Positions 16,860 through 25,619 of a stretch of 64,000 bases of DNA are shown piece after piece. Below the pieces are notes generated by a model that saw only the letters and a program-made list of their open reading frames with translations, had not been told where the DNA came from and did no database searches. Positions within the stretch are counted from its first letter, which is position 1, and each line of letters begins with the position of its first letter. The translations under genes were made by a program, and so were the position numbers. Source of the DNA: Nonomuraea solani (GTDB lineage: Bacteria; Actinomycetota; Actinomycetes; Streptosporangiales; Streptosporangiaceae); the NCBI RefSeq assembly GCF_900108335.1, contig NZ_FNVT01000005.1, positions 558,001-622,000 on the forward strand, given 5' to 3'.

Positions 16860-16997
16860 ATGCGAATGCGTATTGCCCTGTCTGCTCTAGCCGCCGCGCT
16901 TGCGGCCGCGGTGACCCTCGGAGGTAATGTTACGGCCGCAGGAGCCGAAACGTCTTCCCTCTCTTCCTCATCTCAGGACCAAGTGCACTGCTGCTGA
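16860..16997 (+). CDS. 45-residue secreted peptide, candidate signal for the XRE-TPR regulator
   Basis: ATG at 16860 with GAGGGAG 7-8 nt upstream; TGA at 16995-16997. Basic N-terminus (MRMR), hydrophobic core (IALSALAAALAAAVTLGG), a small-residue signal-peptidase-like region (NVTAAGAE), then a short hydrophilic tail TSSLSSSSQDQVHCC. Size and plan match propeptides of peptide-sensing systems such as PapR of PlcR, which are exported, trimmed and re-imported. It diverges from an HTH-TPR regulator, and a hairpin follows at 17074-17109. The final Cys-Cys is unusual and could allow a disulfide or lipidation. A short lipoprotein-like orphan is the main alternative. No homologue was checked. Confidence 0.6.
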   Translation: MRMRIALSALAAALAAAVTLGGNVTAAGAETSSLSSSSQDQVHCC

Positions 16998-17073
16998 GGG
17001 AGCGCCCGGCAGGAGGGGGCCGCAGTCCTTACCTTCAGGGCACGAAACCGCACCGTGCCCCGCACACGATTCT

Positions 17074-17109
17074 GGGCACGACGAGACACTTCTCGTCGCT
17101 TGTGTGCCC
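17074..17109 (+). terminator. Hairpin downstream of the peptide gene
   Basis: Core CGACGAGA (17079-17086), loop CACT, TCTCGTCG (17091-17098), enlarged by GGGCAC (17074-17079) pairing with GTGCCC (17104-17109). It lies about 77 bp past the peptide stop and before the AfsR-type gene. The rest of 16998-17240 holds no other gene; the AfsR promoter must lie in 17110-17240. Confidence 0.55.
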
Positions 17110-17240
17110 CCTCTGCCCCGTACCGCTCACCAGTGTATGAGGCGCTCTCTAAATTCGATCTACATTGCCCGGATCCTTTTTCCGGCCGCCCGATCTGATT
17201 ACGCTCCCTGTGTTGTTTCCGGGGTGAATCGGGAGGCCGG

Positions 17241-20078
17241 ATGAGTAAAGGGATCTTCATCCGCCTGCTCGGCGCTGTGACCGGTGAGCGCCAGGGCGGG
17301 GCGGCGGCGGAGGTCATCGACCTCGGGCCGGCCAGGCAGCAGAGCACGCTCGTCATTCTCGCCTCGGCCGCGGCGCACCCCGTACCGATGGACCGGCTGG
17401 TGGCCGGGATCTGGGGCGACGAGGCCCCCCGCAACGCCGAGCAGAGCGTCTACACCTACATCGCCGGCCTGCGCCGCGCCCTTGAGCCCGATCGGCGGCG
17501 GCGCGAGCCGTCGCGGCTGCTGGCGGGCACGCCGGCCGGATACGTTCTCGGCCTGCGGCCCGATCAGGTGGACGCGCTGGTGTTCGCCGAGCGGCTGAGC
17601 GAGGCCCAGGGCGCGCGGCACAAGGGCGACGACCTCCAGGCGGTGTGCCTGCTCGGCGAGGCCCTGGAGCTGTGGCGGGGCACGGCTCTGAGCGGGCTGC
17701 CCGGCCCGTTCGCCGCCAAGGAGCGTGCGCGGCTGGAGCAGTCGCGGCTGACGGCGCTGGAGAGCCGCGCGGAGAGCCTGTTACGCCTGGGCCGCCACCA
17801 GGAGACCATCGATGAGCTGCGCGACCTCACCCATCACCATCCCTTGCGCGAGCGGGTTCGTGAGCTGCTGATGACGGCCCTGTTCCGCTCGGGCCGCCGG
17901 GCCGAGGCCCTGGAGGTCTACGAGGAGGGCCGGACCGTGCTGGCCGATGAGCTGGGCGTGTCGCCCGGCGAAGGACTGCGCGACTGCCACGCGATGGTCC
18001 TGAGGGCGGATAAGGGGGCCGGTGAGGCGGCCGAGCGGCCGGCGGTGCCGTACCAGTTGCCGCGGCCGCCGGCGGAGTTCGTGGGCAGGTCGCGGGAGCT
18101 TCGCCGGCTGGAGGCGCGGCTGACGCCCGGGGACGACGCGCACCCGCGCCCCCTGGTGATCGTCACGGGGCCGGCCGGCGTGGGCAAGTCGACCCTGGCC
18201 GCCCAGGCCGCCCACCTCGCCAAGGATCACTTCCCCGACGGGCAGCTCTACGTGAACTGCCGGGGCGCCACCCCCGACATGCCCGCGCTCACCGCGCTCG
18301 ACGTGCTCGGACGGTTCCTGCGCGGCCTCGGCGTGCCGCCCGACTCCGTGCCCGCCGACCTCGACGAGGCGGCCGCCCTGTGGCGCAGCCGCCTGCACGA
18401 CCGGCGCGTGCTGGCCCTCCTCGACGACGCCGCCGACCTGGCGCAGATCCGGCCGCTGCTGGCCACCCCCTACGGCAGCGCGCTCCTGGTGACCAGCCGC
18501 GAGACCATGACCTGGAGCGAGGAGGCCGACCAGCTGGAGCTCGGCCGGATGACGCCCGAGGAGTCGGCCACGATGCTGGCCAGGCTCGCGGGCACGGGCC
18601 GGGTCTCGGCCGACGCGGGCGAGACGGCCAGGCTGGTACGCCTGTGCGACGGCCTCCCGCTGGCCCTGCGCATCGCCGGGGCACGCCTGGCCGGCCGCCC
18701 CGGCTGGAGCGTCGCGGCGCTGGCCGCCCGCCTGAGCGACGAGCGGCGGCGGCTGCACGAGCTGGCCGCGGGCGACCTGGCCGTCCGCTCCAGCCTGGCC
18801 TCCAGCCACACCGCGCTGGAACGCGGCTCGCGGCCCGTCGACCGGCTGGCCGCCCGTACCCTGGCCCTGCTGGGCCTGCTGCACGTGCCCGAGGTGACGG
18901 CGGAGGTCGCGGGCGCGCTGCTCGGCACGAGCCCCGAGGAGGCGGAGCCGGCCCTGGAGCGGCTGGTGGACGCCCACCTGCTCGACCGCACCGGCCACGA
19001 CCGCTACCAGCCGCACGACCTCGTCCGCCTGTTCGCCGGCGAGCTGCGGCCGGAGGGCGCCGAGGAGGCGCTGACGCGGGCGCTGCTGTACTACACCGCC
19101 TCCGTCCGCCGGGCCAGCGGCGTCACGGATCCGCACCGCGTACAGCCGGGGTGGCATGTGGAAGCGGTCCCGCACGCCGTCTCCGGCCCTGAGGAGGCGC
19201 ACGCGTGGCTGGTGGAGCAGGAGCCGATCCTGAACGCGGCGGCCCGCCAGGCCCTCGCCTCGGCCGACGACACGATCGCCGGGCTCGGCGCGAACCTCAC
19301 CTTCAGCCTGCTCTGGCACCAGCAGCGGGTCAACGCGATGGTGACGATGGTGGAGCTGAACACGCTGGCCCTGCGGGTCAGCGAGCGGCTGGGCGACGAG
19401 CGGGGCGCCATGCAGGCGCACGCGGGCATCTCGGCCTATCTGCGCATGGTGATGCGCACGGACGAGGCCGTGGAGCATCTGCAGGCCGAGCTGGCACTGG
19501 CCAGGAAGATCGGCGACGGCTTCGAGGAGCAGAAGACGATGGGCAACCTGGCCGGCGCCCTCGTCACGGCGCGGCGTTTCGAGGAGGCGCTCCCCTGGGC
19601 GGAACGCCAGCTCACGCTCGCCACGAAGATCGGCGCGGACGTGGGCGTGCGGTTCTCCCTGCTCATCCGGGGAGACGCGCTCAAGGGCCTCGGGCGTCTG
19701 GAGCAGGCGCGTACGACCCTGCACGAAGCCCTGCGCAAGACCCAGGAGTCGGGCGACCTCTTCCAGGAGGCGCAGGTCCGCTTCCACCTGGGCGAGCTGC
19801 ACCTGGAGCAGGACGATCCGCGGGCGGCCCTGCCGCACTTCCAGCGGGCCAGGGACATGCTGCTGACGACCGGGTACGCGGTCGGGCGGCTGCGCTCCCA
19901 GATCGGGCTGGTGCGGACCTATCGGCTGCTGGGCCGGCTCGACCAGGCGCTGCGCCACCTCGGCGAGGCCGTCGCCGCGGGCGGCGGGCTCGGTTACGAC
20001 CGCTGGGAGCGGCGGCTCAGGGCGGAGCAGAACGCCGTAGGCGAGGCGCTCGCGGCCAAGTCCGTCATCTGTCCCTGA
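17241..20078 (+). CDS. AfsR/SARP-family regulator with NB-ARC and TPR domains
   Basis: 945 residues; GGGAGG before the ATG. Residues 1 to about 100 are the SARP winged helix (FIRLLGAV, PVPMDRLVAGIWGDEAPRNAEQSVYTYIAGLRRAL), about 105-250 the bacterial transcriptional activation domain, about 275-560 an NB-ARC/STAND ATPase (Walker A VTGPAGVGKSTLAAQ, Walker B VLALLDDAADLAQI, RxxR-type LLVTSRETM, GLPLAL), and about 640-940 TPR repeats. This is the AfsR architecture, activating secondary metabolism or morphological genes. It follows the secreted-peptide gene in the same direction by 243 bp. Its 3' end overlaps the convergent PucR gene by 14 bp. Confidence 0.92.
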   Translation: MSKGIFIRLLGAVTGERQGGAAAEVIDLGPARQQSTLVILASAAAHPVPMDRLVAGIWGDEAPRNAEQSVYTYIAGLRRALEPDRRRREPSRLLAGTPAGYVLGLRPDQVDALVFAERLSEAQGARHKGDDLQAVCLLGEALELWRGTALSGLPGPFAAKERARLEQSRLTALESRAESLLRLGRHQETIDELRDLTHHHPLRERVRELLMTALFRSGRRAEALEVYEEGRTVLADELGVSPGEGLRDCHAMVLRADKGAGEAAERPAVPYQLPRPPAEFVGRSRELRRLEARLTPGDDAHPRPLVIVTGPAGVGKSTLAAQAAHLAKDHFPDGQLYVNCRGATPDMPALTALDVLGRFLRGLGVPPDSVPADLDEAAALWRSRLHDRRVLALLDDAADLAQIRPLLATPYGSALLVTSRETMTWSEEADQLELGRMTPEESATMLARLAGTGRVSADAGETARLVRLCDGLPLALRIAGARLAGRPGWSVAALAARLSDERRRLHELAAGDLAVRSSLASSHTALERGSRPVDRLAARTLALLGLLHVPEVTAEVAGALLGTSPEEAEPALERLVDAHLLDRTGHDRYQPHDLVRLFAGELRPEGAEEALTRALLYYTASVRRASGVTDPHRVQPGWHVEAVPHAVSGPEEAHAWLVEQEPILNAAARQALASADDTIAGLGANLTFSLLWHQQRVNAMVTMVELNTLALRVSERLGDERGAMQAHAGISAYLRMVMRTDEAVEHLQAELALARKIGDGFEEQKTMGNLAGALVTARRFEEALPWAERQLTLATKIGADVGVRFSLLIRGDALKGLGRLEQARTTLHEALRKTQESGDLFQEAQVRFHLGELHLEQDDPRAALPHFQRARDMLLTTGYAVGRLRSQIGLVRTYRLLGRLDQALRHLGEAVAAGGGLGYDRWERRLRAEQNAVGEALAAKSVICP

Positions 20079-21582
20079 GGGCCAGGAAGAAGTCGACGCG
20101 GTCGGCCATCGTGGACAGGTCGCGGCCGGTGAGCTCCTCGATTCTGCGTACGCGGTAGCGCACGGTGTTGACGTGCACATGGAGCCGTTCGGCGCAGGCG
20201 TTCCACGAGCCCGCGCAGTCGAGGAAGACGCCCAGTGTGCGTACGAGCTCGGACTGGTGCCCGCGGTCGTAGTCGAGCAGCGGCGACAGCAGGCGGTCGG
20301 TGAACGAGCGGCGCACGTCGCCCGGCACCGTGGCCAGCAGCAGCGCGTGCGTGTAGATCTCGTCGCTGGTCACCACGCCGCCGCCACGGGCCTCGGCCAG
20401 GCGGCGGGCGTGGCCGGCCTCCTCGACGCCGCCCTTGACGGCGGCGGCGCCGGTCAGCGCGCCGCTGAGGCCGACGCAGACGCGGGTGTCGGGCAGCGCG
20501 GCCAGCACCTCGGCACCGGCGCGCAGCCGCTCGGCCAGCTCACCGGTGGTACGCCCGCGCAGGGGAACCACGGCGACGGCACCGTCGGGCCCAACAGCCC
20601 CAATGGTCCCAGTGGCCCCAGCGGCCCCGGCGGCCGCTACGACCTCGCGGCCGAGCAGCTCTTCCACGACCTGGCCGCCCAGCGTCGCGGGGTCGGGGCC
20701 GCGGGTGGCGCCCGGCCTGGGGGCGGTGGCGTTGACGATCGCGTACGGCTGCGCCGCGTCGATCCCGCACGTCCGCAGCCCGGCGCTGAGCTGCGCCACG
20801 TCGGCCTCGCCCAGCGCGGCGGCGATGAGCTGCTCGGTCAGGCGGCGCTCGACCCGGTGGCCCTCCTCCATGCGGCTGCGTTCGAGGCCCACGCAGGCGG
20901 CCAGCTCGTAGCCCAGGTCGGCCCGGCTGAGCAGCTCGCCGTCGCAGGCCAGCGCCCAGCCCGCGGCACGGTGCCCGCGCCCGACCGCGAAGATCGTGTG
21001 CTCGCCGACCTGGGCCGGCAGCCGGGGCGCCGTCAGGTAGGCCTTCGCCAGGCGTACCGGATCGGCGGCCGTGCCCACGATCACCTCGCCCGAGGCGGAC
21101 AGGACGGCACCCGTCACGCCCAGCTCGGCGGCGGTCAGCTCGAACAGCTCGCGGAGGTCGGCGCCCTCCGCGATGGCCGCGACCAGCCGGCGGTGGCGCC
21201 CGAGCGCGTCGCGTACGTCGCCCGCCAGGCGCGGCCCGACCCGCTCGGCCAGCGTACGGAACGACACCTCCGTCGGCACCTCGACCAGCGGCAGGTCGGC
21301 GGCCGCGCAGGCGGCCACCAGGTCGGCGGGCACGTGGCCGAGCCACGCCTGCCCGGCGCCGAGCGCGGCGACGCCCGCCTCGGCCAGCGCGGCCACGAAC
21401 CGGGCCGAGTCCTCTGGAGCGTGCCACCACATCATCCCCGTCAGGACCAGCTCGCCGCCGCCCAGGTAGCGGCCCGGCTCGGGCAGGTCGGTGATATGGA
21501 CGGTGCCGAACTCGCGCGAGGGGTCGCCGGTGAGCAGCGTGAGGCGCAGGTCGTCGATGGCCAGCAGGTCAGAGATGCGCAC
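20065..21582 (-). CDS. pucR: PucR-family purine-catabolism regulator
   Basis: 505 residues from the GTG at 21582. The start is chosen because PucR proteins begin at this strand and TATATT stands exactly 7 nt upstream, the geometry of a leaderless transcript; the sequence before GTG is anti-Shine-Dalgarno-like (CCTCC). The N-terminal PucR domain (VRISDLLAIDDLRLTLLTGD...GGGELVLTGM) precedes a GGDEF-like middle and a C-terminal PucR-type HTH (LVRTLGVFLDCAGSWNACAERLHVHVNTVRYRVRRIEELTGRDL). Divergent from the xanthine dehydrogenase gene and very probably its regulator. Confidence 0.9.
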   Translation of the reverse strand: MRISDLLAIDDLRLTLLTGDPSREFGTVHITDLPEPGRYLGGGELVLTGMMWWHAPEDSARFVAALAEAGVAALGAGQAWLGHVPADLVAACAAADLPLVEVPTEVSFRTLAERVGPRLAGDVRDALGRHRRLVAAIAEGADLRELFELTAAELGVTGAVLSASGEVIVGTAADPVRLAKAYLTAPRLPAQVGEHTIFAVGRGHRAAGWALACDGELLSRADLGYELAACVGLERSRMEEGHRVERRLTEQLIAAALGEADVAQLSAGLRTCGIDAAQPYAIVNATAPRPGATRGPDPATLGGQVVEELLGREVVAAAGAAGATGTIGAVGPDGAVAVVPLRGRTTGELAERLRAGAEVLAALPDTRVCVGLSGALTGAAAVKGGVEEAGHARRLAEARGGGVVTSDEIYTHALLLATVPGDVRRSFTDRLLSPLLDYDRGHQSELVRTLGVFLDCAGSWNACAERLHVHVNTVRYRVRRIEELTGRDLSTMADRVDFFLALRDR

Positions 21583-21589
21583 TTGGAGG

Positions 21590-21595
21590 AATATA
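21590..21595 (-). promoter_or_regulatory. -10 element for leaderless pucR
   Basis: TATATT on the minus strand, ending 7 nt before the GTG start codon, so transcription would begin at or next to the start. No clear -35 is seen. Confidence 0.5.
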
Positions 21596-21677
21596 CAAGC
21601 CCGATATGACAACCGCTGACCGGGATTTCACGTCGGGCGCATAGGAGGGGCCGGGTCGCCGGTGCTCTACTCGGAAG

Positions 21678-23852
21678 ATGACGGAGACCGTGCACACGAC
21701 CACGAGCCAGGGCGTCGGCGAGAGCGCGCGGCGGCCCGACGCGGCGCTCAAGGTGACCGGCGAGTTCGCCTACGCCTCCGACCTGTGGCTCGACGGCATG
21801 GTGTGGGGCGTGACGCTGCGCAGCCCGCACCCGTCGGCGTGGATCCGCTCGATCGACGTGGGCCCGGCGCTGCGGATCCCCGGCGTGTTCACCGTGCTGA
21901 CGCACGAGGACGTGCCGGGCGTGAAGTTCTACGGCCTGGAGCACAAGGACCAACCGGTGCTGGCCATCGACCAGGTCCGCTACCAGGGCGAGCCGGTGGC
22001 ACTGGTGGCGGCCGACCATCCGGAGACGGCCCGCAGGGCGGCCGCGGCGATCGTGGTCGAGTACGAGCCCCGCAGAGCCGTCACCGACCCCCGCGAGTCG
22101 GAGCACTTCGTCCGCCACCAGCCGGTGCGCCGCGGCGACACCTTCGAGGCCGACGTGGTGGTCACCGGCGAGTACGAGGTCGGCATGCAGGACCAGGCCT
22201 TCCTCGGCCCCGAGTCCGGCCTGGCGGTGCCCGCCGAGGACGGCGGCGTGGACCTGTACATCGCCACCCAGTGGCTGCACGTGGACCGCGACCAGCTCGC
22301 CCCCTGCCTGGGCCTGCCCCAGGACAAGGTGCGGCTGACGCTGTCGGGCGTCGGCGGCGCGTTCGGCGCCCGCGAGGACCTGTCGATGCAGATCCACGCC
22401 TGCATGCTGGCCCTGCGCCTGGACCGCCCCGTCAAGATCGTTTACGGTCGCGAGGAGTCGTTCTTCGGCCACGTGCACCGCCACCCGGCCAGCATGCGCT
22501 ACGAACACGGGGCCACTCGCGACGGCCGCCTGGTGTACGTCAAGGCCGACATCCTGCTGGACGGCGGCGCCTACTGCTCCTCCTCCCCCGCGGTCGTGGG
22601 CAACGCCGCGTCGCTGGGGGCGGGGCCGTACGAGGTGCCGAACGTGCGGGTGACGGCCACCGGCGTCTACACCAACAACCCGCCCTGCGGCGCGATGCGC
22701 GGCTTCGGCGCGGTGCAGGCGTGCTACGCGTACGAGTCGCAGATGGACCGCCTGGCCGAGGCGTGCGGCCTGTCGCCCATCGAGATCCGCGTGCGCAACG
22801 CGGTCTCCCAGGGCTCGCACCTGATCACCGGCCAGGTGATCGACTCCCCGGCGCCGCTCGCGGAGATGCTGCGCGACCTGGAGGCCATGCCGCTGCCGGC
22901 CGGGGAACCGGCGAAGGACCTGCGGGCGCTGCCCGGCGGCGTCTCCCAGACCACCCATGGCGAGTCGGTGCGGCGCGGGATCGGCTACGGGGTGGGGATC
23001 AAGAACATCTGTTTCTCGGAGGGGTTCGACGACTTCTCCACGGCCCGGGTGCGGGCCGAGCTGGTGGGCGGGCAGCCGCACGTCACCGTGCACACGGCGG
23101 CGGCGGAGGTGGGCCAGGGACTGGTGACGCTGCAGGCCCAGATCGCGCGCACCGAACTGGGCGTCGAGAACGTCACCGTGGCCACCGCCGACACCACGGT
23201 CGGCTCGGCGGGCTCGACGTCGGCCTCCCGGCAGTCGTACGTCACCGGCGGCGCGGTGAAGACCGCCTGCGAGGCCGTGCGCGAGCGGTTCAAGGGGCTG
23301 CCCGCCGGGGAGGCGCTGGCGCGGTTCGGGCCGATCGAGGAGACGCGGGAGTTCCGGCACCGGCCCACGTTCCCGCTCGATCCGGAGACCGGGCAGGGCG
23401 ACTCGCACACCCAGCTCGCGTTGTGCGTGCACCGCGCCGTGGTGGACGTGGACGTGGAGCTGGGCCTGGTCAAGGTGGTCGAGCTGGCGGCCGTGCAGGA
23501 CGTCGGGCGGATCCTGAACCCGCAGGCGCTGGAGGGCCAGATCCAGGGCGGGACCGCGCAGGGGCTCGGCCTGGCGCTCATGGAGGAGGTCCAGATCCGC
23601 GAGGGCCGGGTGCTGAACCCGTCGTTCACGGACTATCTCATCCCCACCATCCTCGACATGCCGCCCATGACGATGAAAATTCTCGAAAACGCCGACCCGG
23701 CGGCTCCGTACGGATTGCGCGGCGCCGGCGAGCCTCCGACCCTCTCCTCCACCCCCGCCATCGCCGCCGCCGTCAGAGCGGCCACCGGACTTCGGTTGAC
23801 TCGCGTTCCGATTAGGCCGGAAGATATCGCCTTGTTCGACAGCTTCGACTAG
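21678..23852 (+). CDS. pucD: Xanthine dehydrogenase molybdopterin-binding subunit
   Basis: 724 residues. Features of the Mo-pterin large subunit: VTGEFAYASDLWLDGMVWG at the start; the glycine/Phe substrate loop GVGGAFGARED; YTNNPPCGAMRGFG (about 333-346); AAEVGQGL, binding Moco; and the catalytic Glu in YGLRGAGEPPTLSS near the C-terminus. It oxidises hypoxanthine/xanthine to urate. The usual FAD and 2Fe-2S subunit genes are not beside it, so they must lie elsewhere. It begins an operon-like run with the EF-hand protein (12 bp) and the purine permease (53 bp) and is divergent from pucR. Confidence 0.9.
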   Translation: MTETVHTTTSQGVGESARRPDAALKVTGEFAYASDLWLDGMVWGVTLRSPHPSAWIRSIDVGPALRIPGVFTVLTHEDVPGVKFYGLEHKDQPVLAIDQVRYQGEPVALVAADHPETARRAAAAIVVEYEPRRAVTDPRESEHFVRHQPVRRGDTFEADVVVTGEYEVGMQDQAFLGPESGLAVPAEDGGVDLYIATQWLHVDRDQLAPCLGLPQDKVRLTLSGVGGAFGAREDLSMQIHACMLALRLDRPVKIVYGREESFFGHVHRHPASMRYEHGATRDGRLVYVKADILLDGGAYCSSSPAVVGNAASLGAGPYEVPNVRVTATGVYTNNPPCGAMRGFGAVQACYAYESQMDRLAEACGLSPIEIRVRNAVSQGSHLITGQVIDSPAPLAEMLRDLEAMPLPAGEPAKDLRALPGGVSQTTHGESVRRGIGYGVGIKNICFSEGFDDFSTARVRAELVGGQPHVTVHTAAAEVGQGLVTLQAQIARTELGVENVTVATADTTVGSAGSTSASRQSYVTGGAVKTACEAVRERFKGLPAGEALARFGPIEETREFRHRPTFPLDPETGQGDSHTQLALCVHRAVVDVDVELGLVKVVELAAVQDVGRILNPQALEGQIQGGTAQGLGLALMEEVQIREGRVLNPSFTDYLIPTILDMPPMTMKILENADPAAPYGLRGAGEPPTLSSTPAIAAAVRAATGLRLTRVPIRPEDIALFDSFD

Positions 23853-23863
23853 GGGGAAATTCG

Positions 23864-24097
23864 ATGGCAAGCGCGCGTGAAGCGGCGGAGGCGGAGTTCA
23901 GGCGCTTCGACGCCGACGGCGACGGCCTGCTGACCGCCGAGGAGATCAGGAAGGCCAACGAGGCGCTGGGCGGGCAGGGCGCCTCCGAGAGCGAGATCGA
24001 GGCGTTCATCCAGTCGGCCGACAGGGACGGCGACGGCAAGATCAAGCTCGACGAGTTCGTCGCCCTGGTCGGCCACGGACGGCACGAGAAGGCTTGA
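23864..24097 (+). CDS. Small two-EF-hand calcium-binding protein
   Basis: 77 residues, GGGGGAAA upstream. Two canonical calcium loops: DADGDGLLTAEE (about 16-27) and DRDGDGKIKLDE (about 50-61), each between amphipathic helices, giving a calmodulin-like half. Soluble. Its place between xanthine dehydrogenase and a purine permease is unexplained; co-transcription is likely from the tight spacing. Confidence 0.88.
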   Translation: MASAREAAEAEFRRFDADGDGLLTAEEIRKANEALGGQGASESEIEAFIQSADRDGDGKIKLDEFVALVGHGRHEKA

Positions 24098-24125
24098 TCT
24101 CCGCGCCCACCGGGTAGCAATCCGG

Positions 24126-24153
24126 CATTCCCCCTGATCACAAGGGGGGAATG
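24126..24153 (+). promoter_or_regulatory. Hairpin that would hide the permease ribosome site and start codon
   Basis: CATTCCCCC (24126-24134) is the exact complement of GGGGGAATG (24145-24153), separated by the 10-nt loop TGATCACAAG. The 3' arm contains both the purine-rich ribosome site and the ATG at 24151. Folded, the mRNA would occlude permease initiation; melted, it would expose it. Alternatively the dyad is a DNA operator. Seen directly; function inferred. Confidence 0.5.
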
Positions 24154-25536
24154 GCGGTGCTCGACAGATTTTTCGAGCTGACCGGGCGGGGCACCACCGT
24201 CGGCCGTGAGGTGCGGGGCGGCCTCACCACGTTCGTGGCCATGGCCTACATCATCCTGCTCAACCCGATCATCCTGGCCGGGGCCAGGGACATCACCGGC
24301 GCCCGGCTCTCGATCGGCGAGCTGACCACCTCCACGGCGCTGGCCGCGGCGATCTCCACGCTGCTCATGGCCTTCGTCGGCAACGCCCCCTTCGCCCTGG
24401 CCGCCGGGCTCGGCCTGAACGCGGTGGTCGCCTACCAGGCCGCCCCGCACATGACGTGGGCACAGGCCATGGGCCTGGTGGTGCTCGAAGGCTTCGTGAT
24501 CATCCTGCTGGCCGTGACGGGCCTGCGCACGCTCATCATGAACGCGATCCCGCTGGCGCTCAAACACGCGATCAGCGTCGGGATCGGGCTGTTCATCGCG
24601 CTGATCGGGCTCGTGGACGCGGGCTTCGTCGCACCGGGCGCGGGCACGCCCGTGCAACTCGGCGCCACCGGCCACCTCGCGGGCTGGCCGGTCGCGGTGT
24701 TCTGCTTCGGCCTGCTCCTGATGATCCTCCTGTACGTCCGCAGGATCCCGGCCGCCATCCTCATCAGCATCGCCGTCACCGCGCTCCTGGCCATCCTGGT
24801 GAACTCCCTGACCCCCATCGCCCCCGGAGCCTGGGGCGTGGTCACGCCGCGCGTGCCGGAGTCGCTGGTCTCGGCGCCGGACTTCGGGCTGGTGGGCGCG
24901 TTCGACCTGTTCGGCGGGTTCGCCACGGCGGGGGCGCTGACGGCGGCCGTGGTGCTGTTCACGCTGGTGCTGTCCGGCTTCTTCGACGCCATGGGGACGA
25001 TCATCGGCGTCAGCGACGAGGCCGGGCTCGTGGACGAACGGGGCCGGGTGCCCCGGCTGGGCCGGATCCTGACCGTGGACGGCGTGGCGGGCATGGTGGG
25101 CGGCTCGGTGAGCTCCTCGGCGAACACCGTCTTCGTGGAGTCGGCCGCCGGTGTCGGCGAGGGGGCGCGTACCGGCCTGGCCAGCGTGGTGACGGGGGCG
25201 CTGCTGGGGCTGACGCTGCTGTTCACCCCGCTGGCGGCGGTGGTGCCCGCCGCGGCGGCCGCGCCCGCGCTGGTGCTGGTCGGGGCGCTGATGATGACGC
25301 AGAGCCGGAACGTGCCCTGGGACGACCTGGACCTGGCCGTGCCGGCGTTCCTGACGATCGCGCTGATGCCGTTCACGTACTCGATCACGAACGGAGTCGG
25401 GGCGGGCGTGATCGTCTACACGCTCATCAAGGCGGTCAAGGGGCGCTTCTCGGAGATTCCCTGGCTGCTCTGGGCGGTCACGGTGATCTTCCTGGCCTAC
25501 TTCGGCATCGACTGGCTGGAGGACCTGTTCGGCTGA
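24151..25536 (+). CDS. NCS2/AzgA-type purine permease
   Basis: 461 residues and about 12 or more membrane helices. TVGREVRGGLTTFVAMAYIILLNPIIL at the start, NAPFALAAGLGLNAVVAY, LSGFFDAMGTIIGVSDEAGL and SSSANTVFVESAAGVGEGARTGLASVVTG are the AzgA/PbuG subgroup signatures (the SxSxNT and E-S-A-G stretch line the nucleobase site). Proton-coupled uptake of adenine, guanine or hypoxanthine is expected. It lies downstream of xanthine dehydrogenase and PucR, so it feeds purine catabolism. The initiation region forms a hairpin. Confidence 0.92.
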   Translation: MAVLDRFFELTGRGTTVGREVRGGLTTFVAMAYIILLNPIILAGARDITGARLSIGELTTSTALAAAISTLLMAFVGNAPFALAAGLGLNAVVAYQAAPHMTWAQAMGLVVLEGFVIILLAVTGLRTLIMNAIPLALKHAISVGIGLFIALIGLVDAGFVAPGAGTPVQLGATGHLAGWPVAVFCFGLLLMILLYVRRIPAAILISIAVTALLAILVNSLTPIAPGAWGVVTPRVPESLVSAPDFGLVGAFDLFGGFATAGALTAAVVLFTLVLSGFFDAMGTIIGVSDEAGLVDERGRVPRLGRILTVDGVAGMVGGSVSSSANTVFVESAAGVGEGARTGLASVVTGALLGLTLLFTPLAAVVPAAAAAPALVLVGALMMTQSRNVPWDDLDLAVPAFLTIALMPFTYSITNGVGAGVIVYTLIKAVKGRFSEIPWLLWAVTVIFLAYFGIDWLEDLFG

Positions 25537-25619
25537 CCCCTGCGTTCATCCCTTCCCCGCCACACTTCGCTTGGGAGGAAGGCGGGGAGGCCGGTTCCGG
25601 CCTTTCGCCCTCCCTTTCC

